From assembly GCF_921293095.1 (NCBI RefSeq), contig NC_060257.1, forward strand, positions 67,092,472 to 67,156,471: a stretch of DNA of 64,000 bases. The letters run 5' to 3'. A program made the translations under genes and the position numbers. A model generated the notes under the pieces. The model searched no databases and was not told the origin of the DNA. It worked only from the letters and a program-made list of their open reading frames with translations. This DNA comes from Ischnura elegans (lineage: Eukaryota; Arthropoda; Insecta; Odonata; Coenagrionidae). This document shows positions 46,717 through 59,504 of this stretch, one piece after another (the first letter of the stretch is position 1; every line of letters begins with the position of its first letter).

Positions 46717-47439
46717 TAATATATTAACTCTCACATTTAATGAAAACTTAAATATTACGACTAAATCATTGCCCAGTTTTGGGTGGAAACAAACATTCTT
46801 GGTAGGCCATGGAGTCCTTTATGTTGACTAATAAAGTAGGATGCGATGTAATACCATCATTAGTTGGTTGTATTGAAAATGTACTCTCCAATGCATCTAA
46901 AGATCATAAATTGATAATCTCTCATTCACCAAGTCTTAAATACTGCGTTAACGACCTATTCATCGTCGTTGGTTTTTGCGGTAGGTCATTAACAATTTTT
47001 TTCCGCATATCATCCACGGCAAGATTTCACTCCTTTAACAGGAGGAGGTAAAAGTTTGCGGCAGCATAAACTGGTCATGAGGATTTAAACTGGGTCTCGG
47101 GCCGGTGGACGGAGAGACGTTACATATTCATGACAGCATCTTGGTCCCAATCCACCCGCTTGCACCTCTGAATGGCAGCTCCGGATCCACCTTATAACAG
47201 GGCGTGCTCTCTCCAAACCTTCCTTAATTGAGTGATTCCGAACCTCGCCCTTTACGCAGAGTCTCATCCCATTGTTTCGGCCGAGTGACCCCTTAAGTGC
47301 TCTACTACCACTATAGAAACTACCTCAGAGGCGTCTCCAAGGCTTCTATTGTTGTCCATTTTCCATCAACTTTTGAAGGGCAGAAATATTACGAAGTCTT
47401 TTCAATGCAAATATCAAATTGAGCCATTCTTCTAGGGTT
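46717..47439. other. No gene recognised
   Basis: Bases 47080-47290 are GC-richer with a minus-strand 60-codon frame, unrecognised. Nothing else was supported. Confidence 0.4.
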
Positions 47440-47990
47440 CTCCACCAGATTAATTCAGTAATATTGGCCGACGTTTCGGAGAAGTACTTGCCTTCTATTT
47501 TCAAGGCGTGTTACCCAATGAATGTCCAATTTCACACTGAACCGAATCGACCGTTTGGCGAGTACTACAACAATATGGCTCAAGTGACGTCCGATTGGCT
47601 CATGGTCTTTTCAGTTCTTTATGCCATTCCCTTATATTTTTTGTGAAACCGATTACGGCTCTTCATGTTTTGGTACAATGAATGCCAGTATCGCGATTGA
47701 CATTTTTGGGATTGAGGCGGATCTATGGCTTCCTCAATGATGCGGCCCCAGTAGCGTTGTGCGTGGCAAAGAATTTTTGCATCTCCCCATCTAATGGTAT
47801 GGTCTTCATTAATACTGTGTTATCGAATATCGATTTTTTTCTTTACTTCTCCACGGAAATTAAGTATCCCATTGCAGCCCATTTTTATTTTTCACCAATT
47901 GTTCTCGCTTCCCAATTTCGTCCATGTCAGCCCCGACTAATACCTTGCATCCAAATCCATCTTTGCCAAAATAGTCAGATTTAAGTATAC
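47440..47990 (-). mobile_element. Penelope-like element remnant, minus strand
   Basis: On the minus strand, going down from 47990, the sequence gives EMQKFFATHNATGAA, then in another frame RYWGRIIEEAID and, after a further shift, NPKNVNRDTGIHCT. These are the C-terminal blocks of PLE proteins (YWGRI.REAIEI...NPKN.NRD.G). The following non-coding part contains AGGCAAGTACTTCTCCGAAA then CGTCGGCCAATATTACTGAA, a phrase typical of PLE terminal repeats. At least two frameshifts separate the protein blocks, so it is inactive. The catalytic domains are not present. Confidence 0.75.
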
Positions 47991-48034
47991 TGGGATAAGC
48001 CACGGTCACAACTTTACGAATTCACCCCCAATGC

Positions 48035-48252
48035 ACAAATTGAGCAAAAATTCCGCAGAAAAAAAAATCATTCGCCTTGGACGGGAATCGGACCATTATC
48101 CTATTTCTGGTTGAGTACCTTGGGCAGTTCCACAGAGGCGAATTTGTAGCTTAACTGGTTAAAATACTCCGAGACAAATCGGGAGATCGCGTGTTCGAAT
48201 CCTGGTCAAGGCGAATTATTTTTTTTCTCTGGGGAATTTTAGCACAAAATTG
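48035..48252. mobile_element. Palindromic element with tRNA-like sequence in both arms
   Basis: The right arm reads GAATTTGTAGCTTAACTGGT (A-box-like), TAAAATACTCCGAGAC, then a B box GTTCGAATCC and TGGTCAAGGCGAATT. The left arm is its diverged inverse: AATTCGCCTTGGA-type sequence, GGGAATCGGACC, and so on. Pairing extends outward through A/T runs to ACAAATTGAGCAAAAATTCC and ..GCACAAAATTGT. I see no convincing full cloverleaf, so it is not a functional tRNA gene; it may be a head-to-head dimer of a short tRNA-derived SINE. Confidence 0.65.
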
Positions 48253-49017
48253 TCATAAATAGAGTCCCATTATATGTCCTCTCATGCAGATTGACTGACG
48301 ACTGCTAACGCCTGAACTCTTAATCACTATATAGCACCGTTAGTAAGTTGGAATTGAAATTTGAAACTCGATAATATAACGCGGAAGGTTTATCAGATGA
48401 TTACCTGTTGCTACAGGTATGTTTTCCTCTCCTAGTCCTTGTGATACGAAAGCGGTGATCCCGTGGTTTACAAATGCGTCCCAAGATACCTTGACGACCA
48501 CATCCAAGTCGGGACCCAGTTGTCACGCCCTATTGGCAGTCTTTTATAGAGGTAGAAAAAAAAGTGGGAAGGTGAGAATCTAGGCAACATTGGACAGAGT
48601 TCCGGACGGATACGAAAATAGTTGATGTTACGAGATAGAAGCTCCGTCATCTGCCAGAAAGCCGGTTCTTTGAGATCCATCAAGCTTATAAAAATTTCGT
48701 AGCACAATATATATTGTGCCTGAATGCTATACTAGCTGTGCGGTAAAGGAAATAACGTTGTTTCTCATTTGCATCGACGAATGAAATGCTGAAGAGCGTA
48801 GTAGCATTACGAAACTGCGTGCACGTGTTGAGAAAGCATTTATCTACAACGTTTCTGGTAGAAATGCGATATCTAAACCCAACAATACATTGCTAAAAAG
48901 CCGTCAATTCAATGTATATGTTCGGCTCCCACGAACATGAACTGAGCATTCGTATCCGAGCGTGTGATTAACTTAGCAGTGGAAATAAAAAAGTTTTCAT
49001 GCCATATTAACTATACT
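48253..49017. other. Nothing recognised
   Basis: A minus-strand 79-codon frame (48468-48707) has no known domain. Bases 48755-48870 (GAAATGCTGAAGAG, TTACGAAACTGCGTGCACGT, GTTGAGAAAGCATTTA) are loosely repeated at 49755-49850 (TTACGAATTTCCGAGAGCGT, GTTGAGAAAGGATTTA), a weak direct repeat flanking the MITE copy between them. Confidence 0.4.
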
Positions 49018-49302
49018 CAAGGGCGGATCCAGGATTTTTCATGGGGGGCGGGGCACAAGGGCCTGACAGACGAACGATCTTCTCATACTTGCTATTAAAA
49101 ACAAGATTACAACAATTTCTTGATTGAAGCTTTCGCGGCTCGCGGAAGATACTTCGATTATTATAAGAAATATTCTCTTCATTTTAATATGAAAGTTATT
49201 GATACGAAATTAAATTATTGAGGCTCCGTAATGCATAAACCAAAACGAACGTAATTAAAACATTATTAAAGATTTTGCCTATATTTTAAGCGTCTGGGGG
49301 GG
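49018..49302. mobile_element. hAT-like MITE, copy 2 of the 42537-42800 type, 3-prime end missing
   Basis: It opens CAAGGGCGGATCCAGGATTT then TTCATGGGGGGCGGGGC, followed by GACAGACGAACGATCTTCTC, GAAATATTCTCTTCATTTTA, TATGAAAGTTATTGATACGA and TTGAGGCTCCGTAATGCATA. The matching copy continues past GCGTCTGGGGGGG into a second terminal repeat, but this one breaks off there. Confidence 0.75.
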
Positions 49303-49884
49303 ACATGAATCAATTAATATACGACACTACATGAAACTCCATTTTATAGGATAACATGAAAAACTTTGCTTATGCGTTTTTACTTTCATTTATCAAATGG
49401 TATATATTCACAACTTGTTTCGCTACAAAATAGTATTAGAATTAATGCATTTCTTTTTATAAAAAGGTGTCTTATCTGCTTCTATAGTTATTAGATAGGT
49501 AGGATTTTTATTCATGTGGGTAAATCTAATGCTGCCACCAGGCAATAGCCTACTTGTAGCAATATGTCATAATAAAAATAAGGACAAATTTTCAAACACT
49601 ACACCATATTTCATAAAAGAGAAGAAGTCTATAAAAACTCTCAAATAGGGAAACAAAGACTGGGGGAGTTAAATAAATTCTTTTAAATGGGAAGAAGAAT
49701 AACTAGATATGGAAGAGGCAAGAAAAATTTGCATTTGTATCTATAAATGACATACTGACGTGCGTAACATTACGAATTTCCGAGAGCGTGTTGAGAAAGG
49801 ATTTAACTATAAGATGTTTGATAGAAATTCGATATTCCAACCCGATTCATGCCACATCGCATCATAAAATTCTAATCACTACTA
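49303..49884. other. Nothing recognised
   Basis: A+T-rich, no supported features beyond the weak repeat noted for 48755-48870. Confidence 0.4.
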
Positions 49885-49892
49885 TGAGTAGA

Positions 49893-50196
49893 CAGTGGCG
49901 CAGCTAGGGGGGTTTGGGGGATAACCCCCCCCCCCCCCCAGGGCTCAAAAACGTTTTTAAGTTTAATCTATTTCACTTAATTCGATTAATATTACTTACA
50001 GAATAGTGTAAATATTAAAAAATATCCCTCCGAAAGCCGTAAAACTCACCATTTGAACCATTTATCTTGAATTTTTTTTTCTGAAGGAATGCCCCCGCAC
50101 CCCCCGCCTACCCTGGCGGGTATTCCACACCGCCAGACACCCCAGTATTAGCTGCCCTAAAACCACCCTTAGCCTTAATTCCTAGCTACGCCCCTG
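49893..50196. mobile_element. hAT-type MITE, 304 bp, CAGTGGCGCAGCTAGG ends
   Basis: CAGTGGCGCAGCTAGGGGGG at the left and the reverse complement CAGGGGCGTAGCTAGGAATT at the right form inverted ends of about 16 bases. Flanks TGAGTAGA and TGTGCAGA agree at six of eight positions, a probable aged 8-bp duplication. A run of about 16 C lies 35 bases inside the left end and CCCCCGCACCCCCCGCC near the right. No coding capacity. Confidence 0.82.
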
Positions 50197-50197
50197 T

Positions 50198-50551
50198 GTG
50201 CAGACATTGAAACGTCATATTAGAAATCCTCTCTTGTGGCAGCTGGGAGAGATTGTCAACAATCTCACGAGATTTACGCGTGCTTCTCCAAAGATGTTGA
50301 AATCACCGGAACCATATGTCGGCGGCCGAATGACGTTTTCCGCGGCTTCGGAACTTCCGCTATCAGCGAACGAAGGTTCGGGCGCCAAAGAAGTTGTTTT
50401 GCGATGCAATGACGAACCGCGAAAGAGATTTCGGATATCATGCGATGCGGTGCGACAAACCGCAACCGCCCAAGCGCCAAGGCATGAGCAACAAGGACAA
50501 CGTCAGATATCCGGTCAGTCTGGATCCCGGAGTGTGCATTCTATTACATAA
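50198..50551 (+). other. GC-elevated 117-codon open frame, unrecognised
   Basis: An open frame starts two bases after the MITE and runs through GC-richer sequence. The product is Arg/Gln/Ser-rich near its C-terminus (ATAQAPRHEQQGQRQ) with no domain I know, and minus-strand frames overlap it. It could be a decayed exon or transposon-derived sequence, but coding status is not supported. Confidence 0.2.
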
Positions 50552-53500
50552 CTAGCAGAAAAAATAGAAGAATTCGACGAAAACACGAATCACTGAAATC
50601 TGTTTGGGGAAATGATTGCACTCATCAAAGCCCGGTAATTTACTGAGAGACGCATTTGCAGAACAGCTTGATAAATTCATGAAGAAAGTTATCGTATGTG
50701 ATAGAGCAAAGTCCTCCTTTCTTACGGTGAATTGACAAAATCATGTAAAATTATAATTATAGTAAATGAAAATAGAAATACAAAAATTGCTTTTAATATA
50801 ATTTTTGGTACTAATTTAGGATGCCACAATATGGCAGAATGCATGATACGATAGAAAATATGAATTATGTAGAAGCTAAACCTGTCTTTACCTTTTATCA
50901 GAGTTAAGACACATGCGGTAAAATCTACCTTAGATCTCTAATATCCAAAATGAAGTAAAAATACCTTGGATGGAAAAGATATATTAACTCCAAAGATATT
51001 AGTATTAGCATGTGTATTTTCACCTGCTAATCGTCTTAGAACTGCTACTTAAGCGGCCAGTTGTATTAAATGACAATACTCAATATCAATCCAATACATT
51101 AATATGTAATGAATTCTTGTGATAAACACTTAAAGTTACAACACACAACCAGAAGTTATCCAAAATCGAATCTAGAATATTAATTTATGAAACGCATGGG
51201 CGCAGAAGCTGAAACGTACCTAAAATGCCGCGACAGGAAATAGTTCTTATTTCGGTCAATGACGAATTTCAAAGCGCCGAAACTCTGTCGATGTAATTAG
51301 GAGTCCGAGGCACGTCAGGTTCTGACGTCAGAGATATTCGGTGAAGCGTCGTATCGGATGAAAGCTTTATAATGGAAGAATCTTCAGAATGAAATGGCGG
51401 GCAATAAACTCTTGAATTCCACGACGCGAATACACAATCGATTTCAAAACAAGCTCTTTCTCAAATCAACTCATTTTCGTTGTCCCCTTATCTTACAATA
51501 ACTACAAACGAAAAGAAAGATTAGATGCACGATCCATACTTAAGGAGTTACCATGTTTTAAAGAAAATATTCTTATCCTCCAGCTCCAAAAATATAATTT
51601 CCTTTAAATCTCATATCGTAAAAATAAATCCAATACGGTGAATTGATACATGCATCGTCATTTTCATGAAAATTTTCATTGAAAAGTTAGGGTTTACCCC
51701 TCGTCGATATTTTTCAAGATAATAATCGTCGTGGAACAATAAGAATGATTTACAGGCTTCCTAAATTTAACTTCATTCGATAAATATAATAAAGATAGAC
51801 TCGTTTAAAAAAAATATCCAAAGTTGTTTTTCTGGAAAGCGAGTGAGAAACAGAAAATTTCTAGCGTATTGAAAGTGGTCAAATATATCGTGAAGAAAAT
51901 GTTTTTCATGTGCAGTGAATTTCTAGTCATAAAACAGCGGTGTAATGATTATTTCAAAAACGTTTTTTTTAGCATTTTTTCCTAGAGAATTTGTAAGCAA
52001 CTCTGTAAACCATTTCGTGATTTTATAAACAACTTTGAATTTTATTTTATCCTTCCTATTCAGCGCAAAACTTATCTTTTTCCATTTTAGTGCAAACGGT
52101 AAGAAATCAAACAAAAATCATTTTCGACATTCAAGGCTCATTTTCAAAATATAGACATTTATATAATCGTGGCAAGTTAAAATTGGTAATTTTCATGTTA
52201 TATCTCCACAGAAAAATGCTTTTTGTTTTAGAAAAAAATCAACAATGGTTACCCCGCACCACCTGTATGAAATTGAACGGTTTTTTATGGCTACTATACC
52301 CCCCTTTATCCGACAGTGAGCATAAGTATAAGTGTAAGCCAAAGGTTTTAGGTGAATAAATTTCAGGGATTCAATTACAACTAAGTTGGATAGTATTAGC
52401 GATCAAATTACGGTATCTTACAAATTTGAATAATCTTCTGTTCGCCTCTCCGAAGAAAACCAACAACGGAATATCTCAGCCTTGGTATCTTATTTTATCT
52501 CGGCAGTAAACACCTTCACGCTTTGTTACCCCGCTTCATATTTCACGGAATACATATTGAGAGTAGCCTTGGGCGTCCATTACCGGTTTTTCGCCGTCAT
52601 CGTCTTTTTCTCGAATGCAAATCAGGGAAAGGGAGCCGGGAAGAACCATGCCGCCTCCCATCGGGATTCAATCATTACTTCCTTAAAGGAAAAAAATGAA
52701 GGTGGCGAGGCGTTATATATTATGCAATTGTGAGGGCAATTTACATTTAAGGACGGAGAAAACCTTTCCGACAAAATACCAAAATACGTTAGGTACAATA
52801 CTCACAAAATATATTAGGTTAAAATCGAAAAATAAAACGATTTTGTCATTTTACAGCTTCGATTAATCACTCAAACCGTTTCCATGCCATAAAGTGCGAG
52901 TAAAGAGGTACCTACATGAAATAAACTTAAGGCTTTCTAAAACTTAAGAAAATAAAAAAAGGCTTAAGCAAATCAACTAAAGGATTAAATACTAACTTTT
53001 ACTGTGTAGAGAGAGTCGGAATTTAAATGAAGCTGTCGCGTGAGATTATTGTATCCTTTGGGTAAGAGGCATACCAGCTCTTCGCTTAGAACACGACCAT
53101 CATTGTCGTCTCTACAATTACAATTACAAACTACAAGTATTAGCTATCAAAACTGTATATTTCATATTTACATGATTGCCCTCGCTCGTTCTGATAAAAA
53201 CCAACAACAACATTATCAGGTTAGGGTTAATATTTTCCATATCCAAGAAATAATTCTTTCATATCGTTAATTATCAGAATATAAAACATGCTATTTGTCT
53301 AACTGAATAATTATCATGCTAACGAAAAGTAACTCGTGCAAACTTGAGTTGAAATGTTTTCTTCATCGTTCATTATTCGCAAGCATTATCATTTGATTTT
53401 TCTCCTTAACTATCTCACGAATTAGCAATCTGAATTAGCAGTCAACCTGTCCATTAACTTTATGAAATGACCCGCTAATTTCCTCAACTTTTATTCAGAT

Positions 53501-54540
53501 GAGGATCCAAAAAGAGAACTCCATGACTTATTCCCCGTTACGGTGAGCCCGAAACGAGTTTTCGAATAAGGAATGACTCACTTCCTGATTGGCGGCGAGG
53601 GCTACATTGTGAGGGAGAACTTCATTTAAGTTCTTATCCAGGATACAATCCCAGCATGACCAATCTCAAGACATCGACATTCGCTACATCTGACTACACG
53701 TGGGTTTTATCGAAGCGTCGTGAGTTGCCGACCAGTGGCACTAACCGGTCATGCCATCAAATTGATGAAGTTTCCATCGATGACTCACAGCGCTTTAACA
53801 ACGTAAACGACTAAGGATTATCAAGTAATTATCGTGAATCAATAAAATTTGAAATACTTTTAACCTCTGAATGCGGCCCCTTTATCCTTCCTTTACGCCC
53901 AATAAAATTCTGGCATAAAATTTTTGAAGACACAGTCAGTCAATTTGTAGTTTCATTCACGCAGATGTTTACTGAATTTACTGAAGCGAAGCTCATAGCC
54001 TTTATTAGTTTGCGCTGGGAAACAACTTTTTGGAATATCACTCACGAATACGTTTAATTTTTCAAATAAATATTAAAATCACTGCCAAATATGAGATTAA
54101 AAGACGTGAAATGATGAATATGTATGTTTTCATTTATTATTTTTTTTCATTACGGTATTTATTGAATATGATTATTGAAAATATTATTAATTGTCCTGAA
54201 AATGGTTAAGTCCAAATCGTTTATGACACAATGACGTCAAATTCGGTTTCATTTGAGCACAAGCTAGTAATTTCTTCACGTACTTACAGGTATTCATGAA
54301 TGGTCAGTTTTACATCTTAGCATCCTTAAAAAAAGAAATTTTCGAGCGAAATTTCATTTTACAACCATTAAAACCAATGCAGCACATTGCTATTGGGGAT
54401 TATACTTCATTCAACAATAGGATTCATTTACGAGACTGCACTAGCGGTCATTTGCAAGATGAAGGCGTCTCGCGCAACTATACCCGATAAATTGAACTCT
54501 CCTCTCTTTGTTACACGAAAGATTACAGGACTTGCGGCGA
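50552..54540. other. No gene recognised over 4 kb
   Basis: A+T-rich. TCTGACGTCAGA at 51321-51332 is a perfect 12-base palindrome containing a CRE. Bases 53640-53780 include GAGTTGCCGACCAGTGGCAC then TAACCGGTCATGCC, similar to GGCAGCCGGCACTAACCGG in the Penelope-like terminus near 22535, so a short PLE fragment is possible there. Short frames elsewhere are uninformative. Confidence 0.4.
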
Positions 54541-55120
54541 CCCTTACGGAGTAGCTTTCGCCCAAATAAAGAAGAAAAGCAGAGAAGACGTTGAGACGGG
54601 TAACGATTTCCCCCGCGCGCGCGCGAAAAAACACAAACAAAACACACGCGCGCGTTCGGAAGATAGCGCCAAATAGGGTTACCTAAGTAACGAACAAACG
54701 GCAGAGCCGGTTGCGGAGGGAGTGACACAACGTTCGAACGAATGATTATGCAGGCAGGCAGGCCGCGGAGATGTGCTGTAGGGAGAGAATGAAAAAATGC
54801 GAAGGTGGGAAATGATTTCGAACGATTCCTTTGGAACGATTCGTGGCGGGAAAGCGGGGGAGGGTATCATCATAGTGTAGTGGTGGTGCCCCGCGTTGGA
54901 TGTATCGCGGTCCCATGGTTGAGGGAGGCTCGTTTGGTGAGATGGGGGGAGAATATGGGACGCTGGCGAAGGTCGACTGTTTGGGAGCAAGCTCCAATTA
55001 ACGTCAAACAGTGTTTGCGCGAGGCGTTGAGCTGGTATTGGCATAGACCCGACCGTGCACCTGACTCGCAATTTCATTCAAGCACGCTCACGGTAGTAAG
55101 CAATGGCGGTTAATTAGGCT
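54541..55120. other. GC-rich segment with alternating CG tracts; possible promoter-type region
   Basis: CGCGCGCGCGCG at about 54614-54626 and ACACACGCGCGCG at about 54641-54653 are purine-pyrimidine alternations prone to the Z form. Four overlapping open frames on both strands (up to 132 codons at 54679-55077 minus and 102 codons at 54805-55113 plus) suggest composition rather than coding. None shows a recognisable domain. Confidence 0.4.
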
Positions 55121-56310
55121 TTAAAGGTCGATTGGTGTTTAAGAATGAGATTGAAGCTTTTGTTCTTCCCTCGGAACCAATGCATTTGCTTAGTGGATTA
55201 TGCAAAATTATCGAATCAGATCCAGTACGACTCACAATTTGTCCAATCTAAATAAAGCTCTCTAAATTCCTGCTGATGAGAAACGAATGGATGAGAAGTC
55301 GTCTAGTTTCATAACGAAACCAATAACCTGTTAAACAACCTCTAGGTTTTTGTAGTTAAAAACTGCTGCTTTTTTACCGGGAAGACGTTGTAAATTTATT
55401 TCCAAGTCACTTCGTACGAACTTATGACAAATTATCAGCTGTTGGAAAATTATAAAGAAGTTTGTCATAATTATTTTCTTCTTTTTGAAGAAACTTTACG
55501 GCACTACAAGGGTCCAATATAAATCGCGAATATTTTCCCTCTAAATTGCTTGCAGATTATGGCATTATAATGACGCTAATACAGATTTCGAGATAAAATA
55601 AATAAATAGGCATTTTTACTTGTACATTTTACGGTTAATGAATGTTACTCTTTTAACCCCATACTCAAGGAAGTACTGAAACTAGTTGGTGTTCATTAAA
55701 AAGTTGAATTTAGTTACAAATTTATATTTATTTATGCTCTATAATATTACGTGGGCATCTCATGAGCCACCGATTGTATTTACTTTCACCAAAGAGCTGG
55801 TTAATAACACCTGATCATTCGAGAATATATGAGACACGAAGGATAAAAAGACGTCGCTTTATTATTTGATACGAGCTTTTTTTTACCGGCAGCCCTGAAT
55901 GGGATCACCGGACTGTATTTAATGCAGCCAGCGCATTCCCTTATAAATCATTAGGGGAGCATGGTAGCAAATGAATGGGAGCGGAATGCTGGTAGATTTC
56001 TATCATGTCGCTTCGTCTTACACGGTGGGTATAACCGCTCCACGGCGACCTACAAGCCTTGTTTGACCATGAGGAGGGTCACCAGACTCCGGGGTGCACG
56101 GTTGCACCCTCATTGCATTCCCACATAGTACGTAAATGGCGAAGGAATTCGCGGACAAGTATAGCGGACGAAAAACTGACGGGATTAGCATTGGACGATG
56201 AAATAGTGAAAAGTGGCTTAATATTTATGGCGAAAATCGATAATAAAACAGCAATAAGAGCACAAGCAGATTCCGTTAGCGTCAAAAAAGTAAAAGGTTC
56301 CAGGTAATCC
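55121..56310. other. No gene recognised
   Basis: A 107-codon minus-strand frame (56079-56402) crosses the border of the MITE at 56319 and overlaps an 82-codon plus-strand frame. No domain is recognised. Confidence 0.4.
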
Positions 56311-56318
56311 ATGGTCTC

Positions 56319-56658
56319 ATGGGCGTACCCAGCGAGGCAGGGGGGGGGGCAGCTGTTTCTCCCCCCCCTCTTGAGGTAAAAATCGCAAAAGTCTTTAAGC
56401 AAAATCAGTACTGAATTGGCACGAAAGTATTCGATAAATTTTCTTTAAACCCACGAAAAATGATACGTATTAGTATAAGATATGTTACTAAAATAAAACT
56501 GTTTTTTCAAGAAAATAATCCCATAAACTAATAAAGCGCTGTTATAATTTTCTTAAAATGTTAGTTGCACCTTTTCCATACTAAAATGCCACAACTTGGC
56601 TTGCTCCCCCTTGACCATGGCTTGCCCCCCCTAGTTATGATCCTAGGTACGCCCTTGT
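56319..56658. mobile_element. hAT-type MITE, 340 bp, with exact 8-bp target duplication
   Basis: ATGGTCTC is duplicated exactly at 56311-56318 and 56659-56666. The left end ATGGGCGTACCCAGCGAGGC and the reverse complement of the right end (ACAAGGGCGTACCTAGGATC) are inverted for about 15 bases. Adjacent to the left end is a run of 10 G and then CTCCCCCCCCTC; C runs recur at the right (CTCCCCCTTGACC, GCCCCCCCTAG). The internal sequence is A+T-rich with no transposase. Confidence 0.88.
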
Positions 56659-56666
56659 ATGGTCTC

Positions 56667-58011
56667 TGTAAATTAATAGTCTCATGTCACATTTATCTAC
56701 CGATAAGTAGAATTTAGGACTCGTTGATTTCGTAGCGGAGCAAGTTGCGAATAAATCTATCATTTTTGTGTCATTAGAAACACGATTTGACTTATTTCTG
56801 TCCCTTAACGTACGCAACAAAAACTTGATAGAAACACTTATTTTCATTTATTTAATCGGTAATCTTCCTTGATAACTCTTGGGATCCTTTTTGCTCATAT
56901 TTTAAGTGCATAATTCTTCGCCGATCTGTGCGTTTTGTCATTTATATGATGCTTCAAAGGTGGGATTTTTTACTTAGTGAAAATTGATAGTTAATTTGGG
57001 CACTTCAAATTACGAATTAAAAACAACAAAATAAAAATTCGTAACTTTGTCAAGACATAAATCAACAGATTTTATGCAACTATCTATCCAGGGTATCAAA
57101 TTTCAAGTGGCTTAAAATGCGTGGCGTTATCTATGATAGGCTAGTGACGTCAATGACCGCTAGAAAAAATACGGAGGGAAGGAATTGAGATTACACTAAG
57201 GGGGTATGTACCCATCTGCTGAAGCCACTCACCTCCTTACTTAACAGCGCCTCGCGGTGATTGCGGGAGCAGCAGGAAGTAGCCCCATTTGACTTGCGTA
57301 GGATTGGCAGTCATTGCGCGCTCACAGTAATCGTTCATTCAACACCTACTTGACTATGATAGGCAAGGTGACTGATATCTCCAGTTCCTATGATAGAGAG
57401 TCAGTTGTCAGTTGAAATTCAAAGCCCCCAACATTGATAATGAAGCCACCTTATAAAGACCGGGTTTTGGAGTGGATGGAACACGTCTTGAAAAATTGAA
57501 ACAATTTTGACTGCGAGATTTATTTCGACTCTTTCGTCGATAAGAGGTAGCTACAGCCTACATAAACTATCCATTGGAATATAATACTATTACCGCAGTG
57601 ATATTCACTTTGGCGACCGCTTATAATAATCAGAAACTTCGTCTAAAAAAGACTTGAAAGCTTTCGTGACGTGGTGCGGGCGGCGGGTGTTGAAGATCAA
57701 CTAGTCGGATAGAATGAGAATGTATTTTTAATTTTTAAATGTCTCCGTTGCTTAAAAATGGTTGTCTTGGTTCATATAATTGCTGCCTGCCTAAATGCAT
57801 ATAAATACTATATATTTAAACTTCTATAATTTATATCAATCCAAAGATGGTAATCGCATTCATTATGAAAGTTTATGTACTTTTTCTCAAGTGTCATCAA
57901 TATCAGGACTGCATAAGAAATTTTGATATTATTCCTTTTCTATGTAAGATTTTACACTTTCCCGGCAACAGAGACACCGGATATTCGATCAGCAGCTCTT
58001 GGAAAGAACTC
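56667..58011. other. No gene recognised
   Basis: Bases 57170-57430 are of more balanced composition but show no identifiable feature. The remainder is A+T-rich with short frames. Confidence 0.4.
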
Positions 58012-58358
58012 TTAGGGCCGGTTTTATAATGTCTGGTTAAACTGCAGTTTAAGCTAAGCGTCGGTTAAGTCCCAGAATTCTGTTTTATAATCGATGGTTA
58101 AGCCAAATCTGAGCGTTAAAGTGGTAGTCAAGCTAAACCATGGATTTCCCTCGGGTAAAAAGTTAACGTGAAGTTTAAATTGTTGAAAATGGCGGATGTT
58201 TTGAAATGCTGAAGAACCCTACGATAATATACGGAAGAAATAATCGACCAAGCGCAGCATCCTCCGTTTTTATCCGTATCTACGATATCAGCAATCAATT
58301 TCCAATATTTTTAGCACCACAATAGCAATGTAATAAGTGAAATATTTCCATAAGACCG

Positions 58359-58906
58359 GTGATATATCCGGAACGGACCACTATTCTACGGTATTCGCTA
58401 CGAAATCCTTACAAACATCTCAAGTTTGATAATAATCACCATCCAATAAATAATATTGTCTATTCTATGGACTGCAGTCGGAGATCGTGTGCTAAACCCC
58501 TGAAAATGTTGAAGTTATGCAATATTTGTGCCGGCGTAGGAGTTTGTTATGATTTGTGCCAGCCAAGTGAGTTGATGAAAAATACTAGAATTACATATCG
58601 GAGGGAAGGAAGGAGGTGTAACAGGAGTGTAGGTATAGAAATCTGTTATTACCTGGTTTTGCTGACTTCATCAACGATTTCAAAATGTGTCGGTGTTTAC
58701 AAAGACAGTTTGAATTAGAAGAACAGCCAAGTTTCGTATTTGGCAATCGAAAGAGAGAAAAAGATCGTATCTACCGATTGCATTCTGATTTACTAGCATG
58801 TGATGTCACTATAGAATTCATAATTACTTCTGAGGATATATGTTATGAGGTGAAAGTATTTTCGTATTTCCTTTTCCAAAGGATGTTTGTCAAAGTACTA
58901 CTATAA
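58359..58906 (+). other. Two overlapping short frames in the large element, unrecognised
   Basis: Frames of 119 codons (58359-58718) and 73 codons (58685-58906) overlap in different frames near the left end. The first contains a Cys-rich stretch (SMDCSRRSCAK, LKLCNICAGVGVCYDLC); the second has a charged stretch (FGNRKREKDRIYRLHSDLL). Neither matches a Harbinger transposase or Myb/SANT domain that I know. They could be pieces of a decayed accessory gene joined by frameshift or intron. Confidence 0.25.
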
Positions 58907-59416
58907 AAATTGTAGGTAAGTCCATTAACAATATTTGGTGTACGGCTTGGTATTTCTTGGAGATAAATATATAGGAATAAGTGAGGCAAGTGAAATATTG
59001 CGTGAAAAAGAAAGTATTTAGCACGTTTCGTACGTAATGTATACAAGATACTGTTTGAGTTTTCTTTGGAAGCTGAGAAAGGCAAATTGATACAACCAAT
59101 ACAGATCGTGTGGGTAAAAAAGTAAGAATGACTGATTTGCTCATAAGATGGTATGATATATCAATGAATTTGTGAGGCAAATGAGCCTTTGGAGTGTGAA
59201 AGTTTACTAATTATTGTACGTTTTGTGACTAAAGTAATGACCTCTTATCCTTTTGATAGAAAAAGATTTGGAAAGGCACCTTAAGCAAGAAAAGTCTTCT
59301 CTTCTCTGAGCGTTCTAATGTGTAGCCTTCAACGGAAAAAATTGCGACTTTATTGCCTAAGTGCTGTTCGTAGCCAAACACAGGTTATGTACTATTAAAA
59401 CCTCCTAGCAAATTAT

Positions 59417-59504
59417 CTACCATCGAAAGTAGCTGCAGAGCTATAGAATCAGTGGTGCATCTGCCATCAAAAGTAGCTTCAGAGCCATAGAATCAGTGGT
59501 GCCC
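59417..59504 (+). repeat. 44-bp tandem duplication
   Basis: CTACCATCGAAAGTAGCTGC ... AGAATCAGTGGTGCAT is followed immediately by CTGCCATCAAAAGTAGCTTC ... AGAATCAGTGGTGCCC. Six or so differences. Confidence 0.85.

Noticed and set aside
54679..55113. Opposing 132- and 102-codon frames as genes
   Set aside because: They overlap fully in a GC-rich island with few stops and show no recognisable domain.
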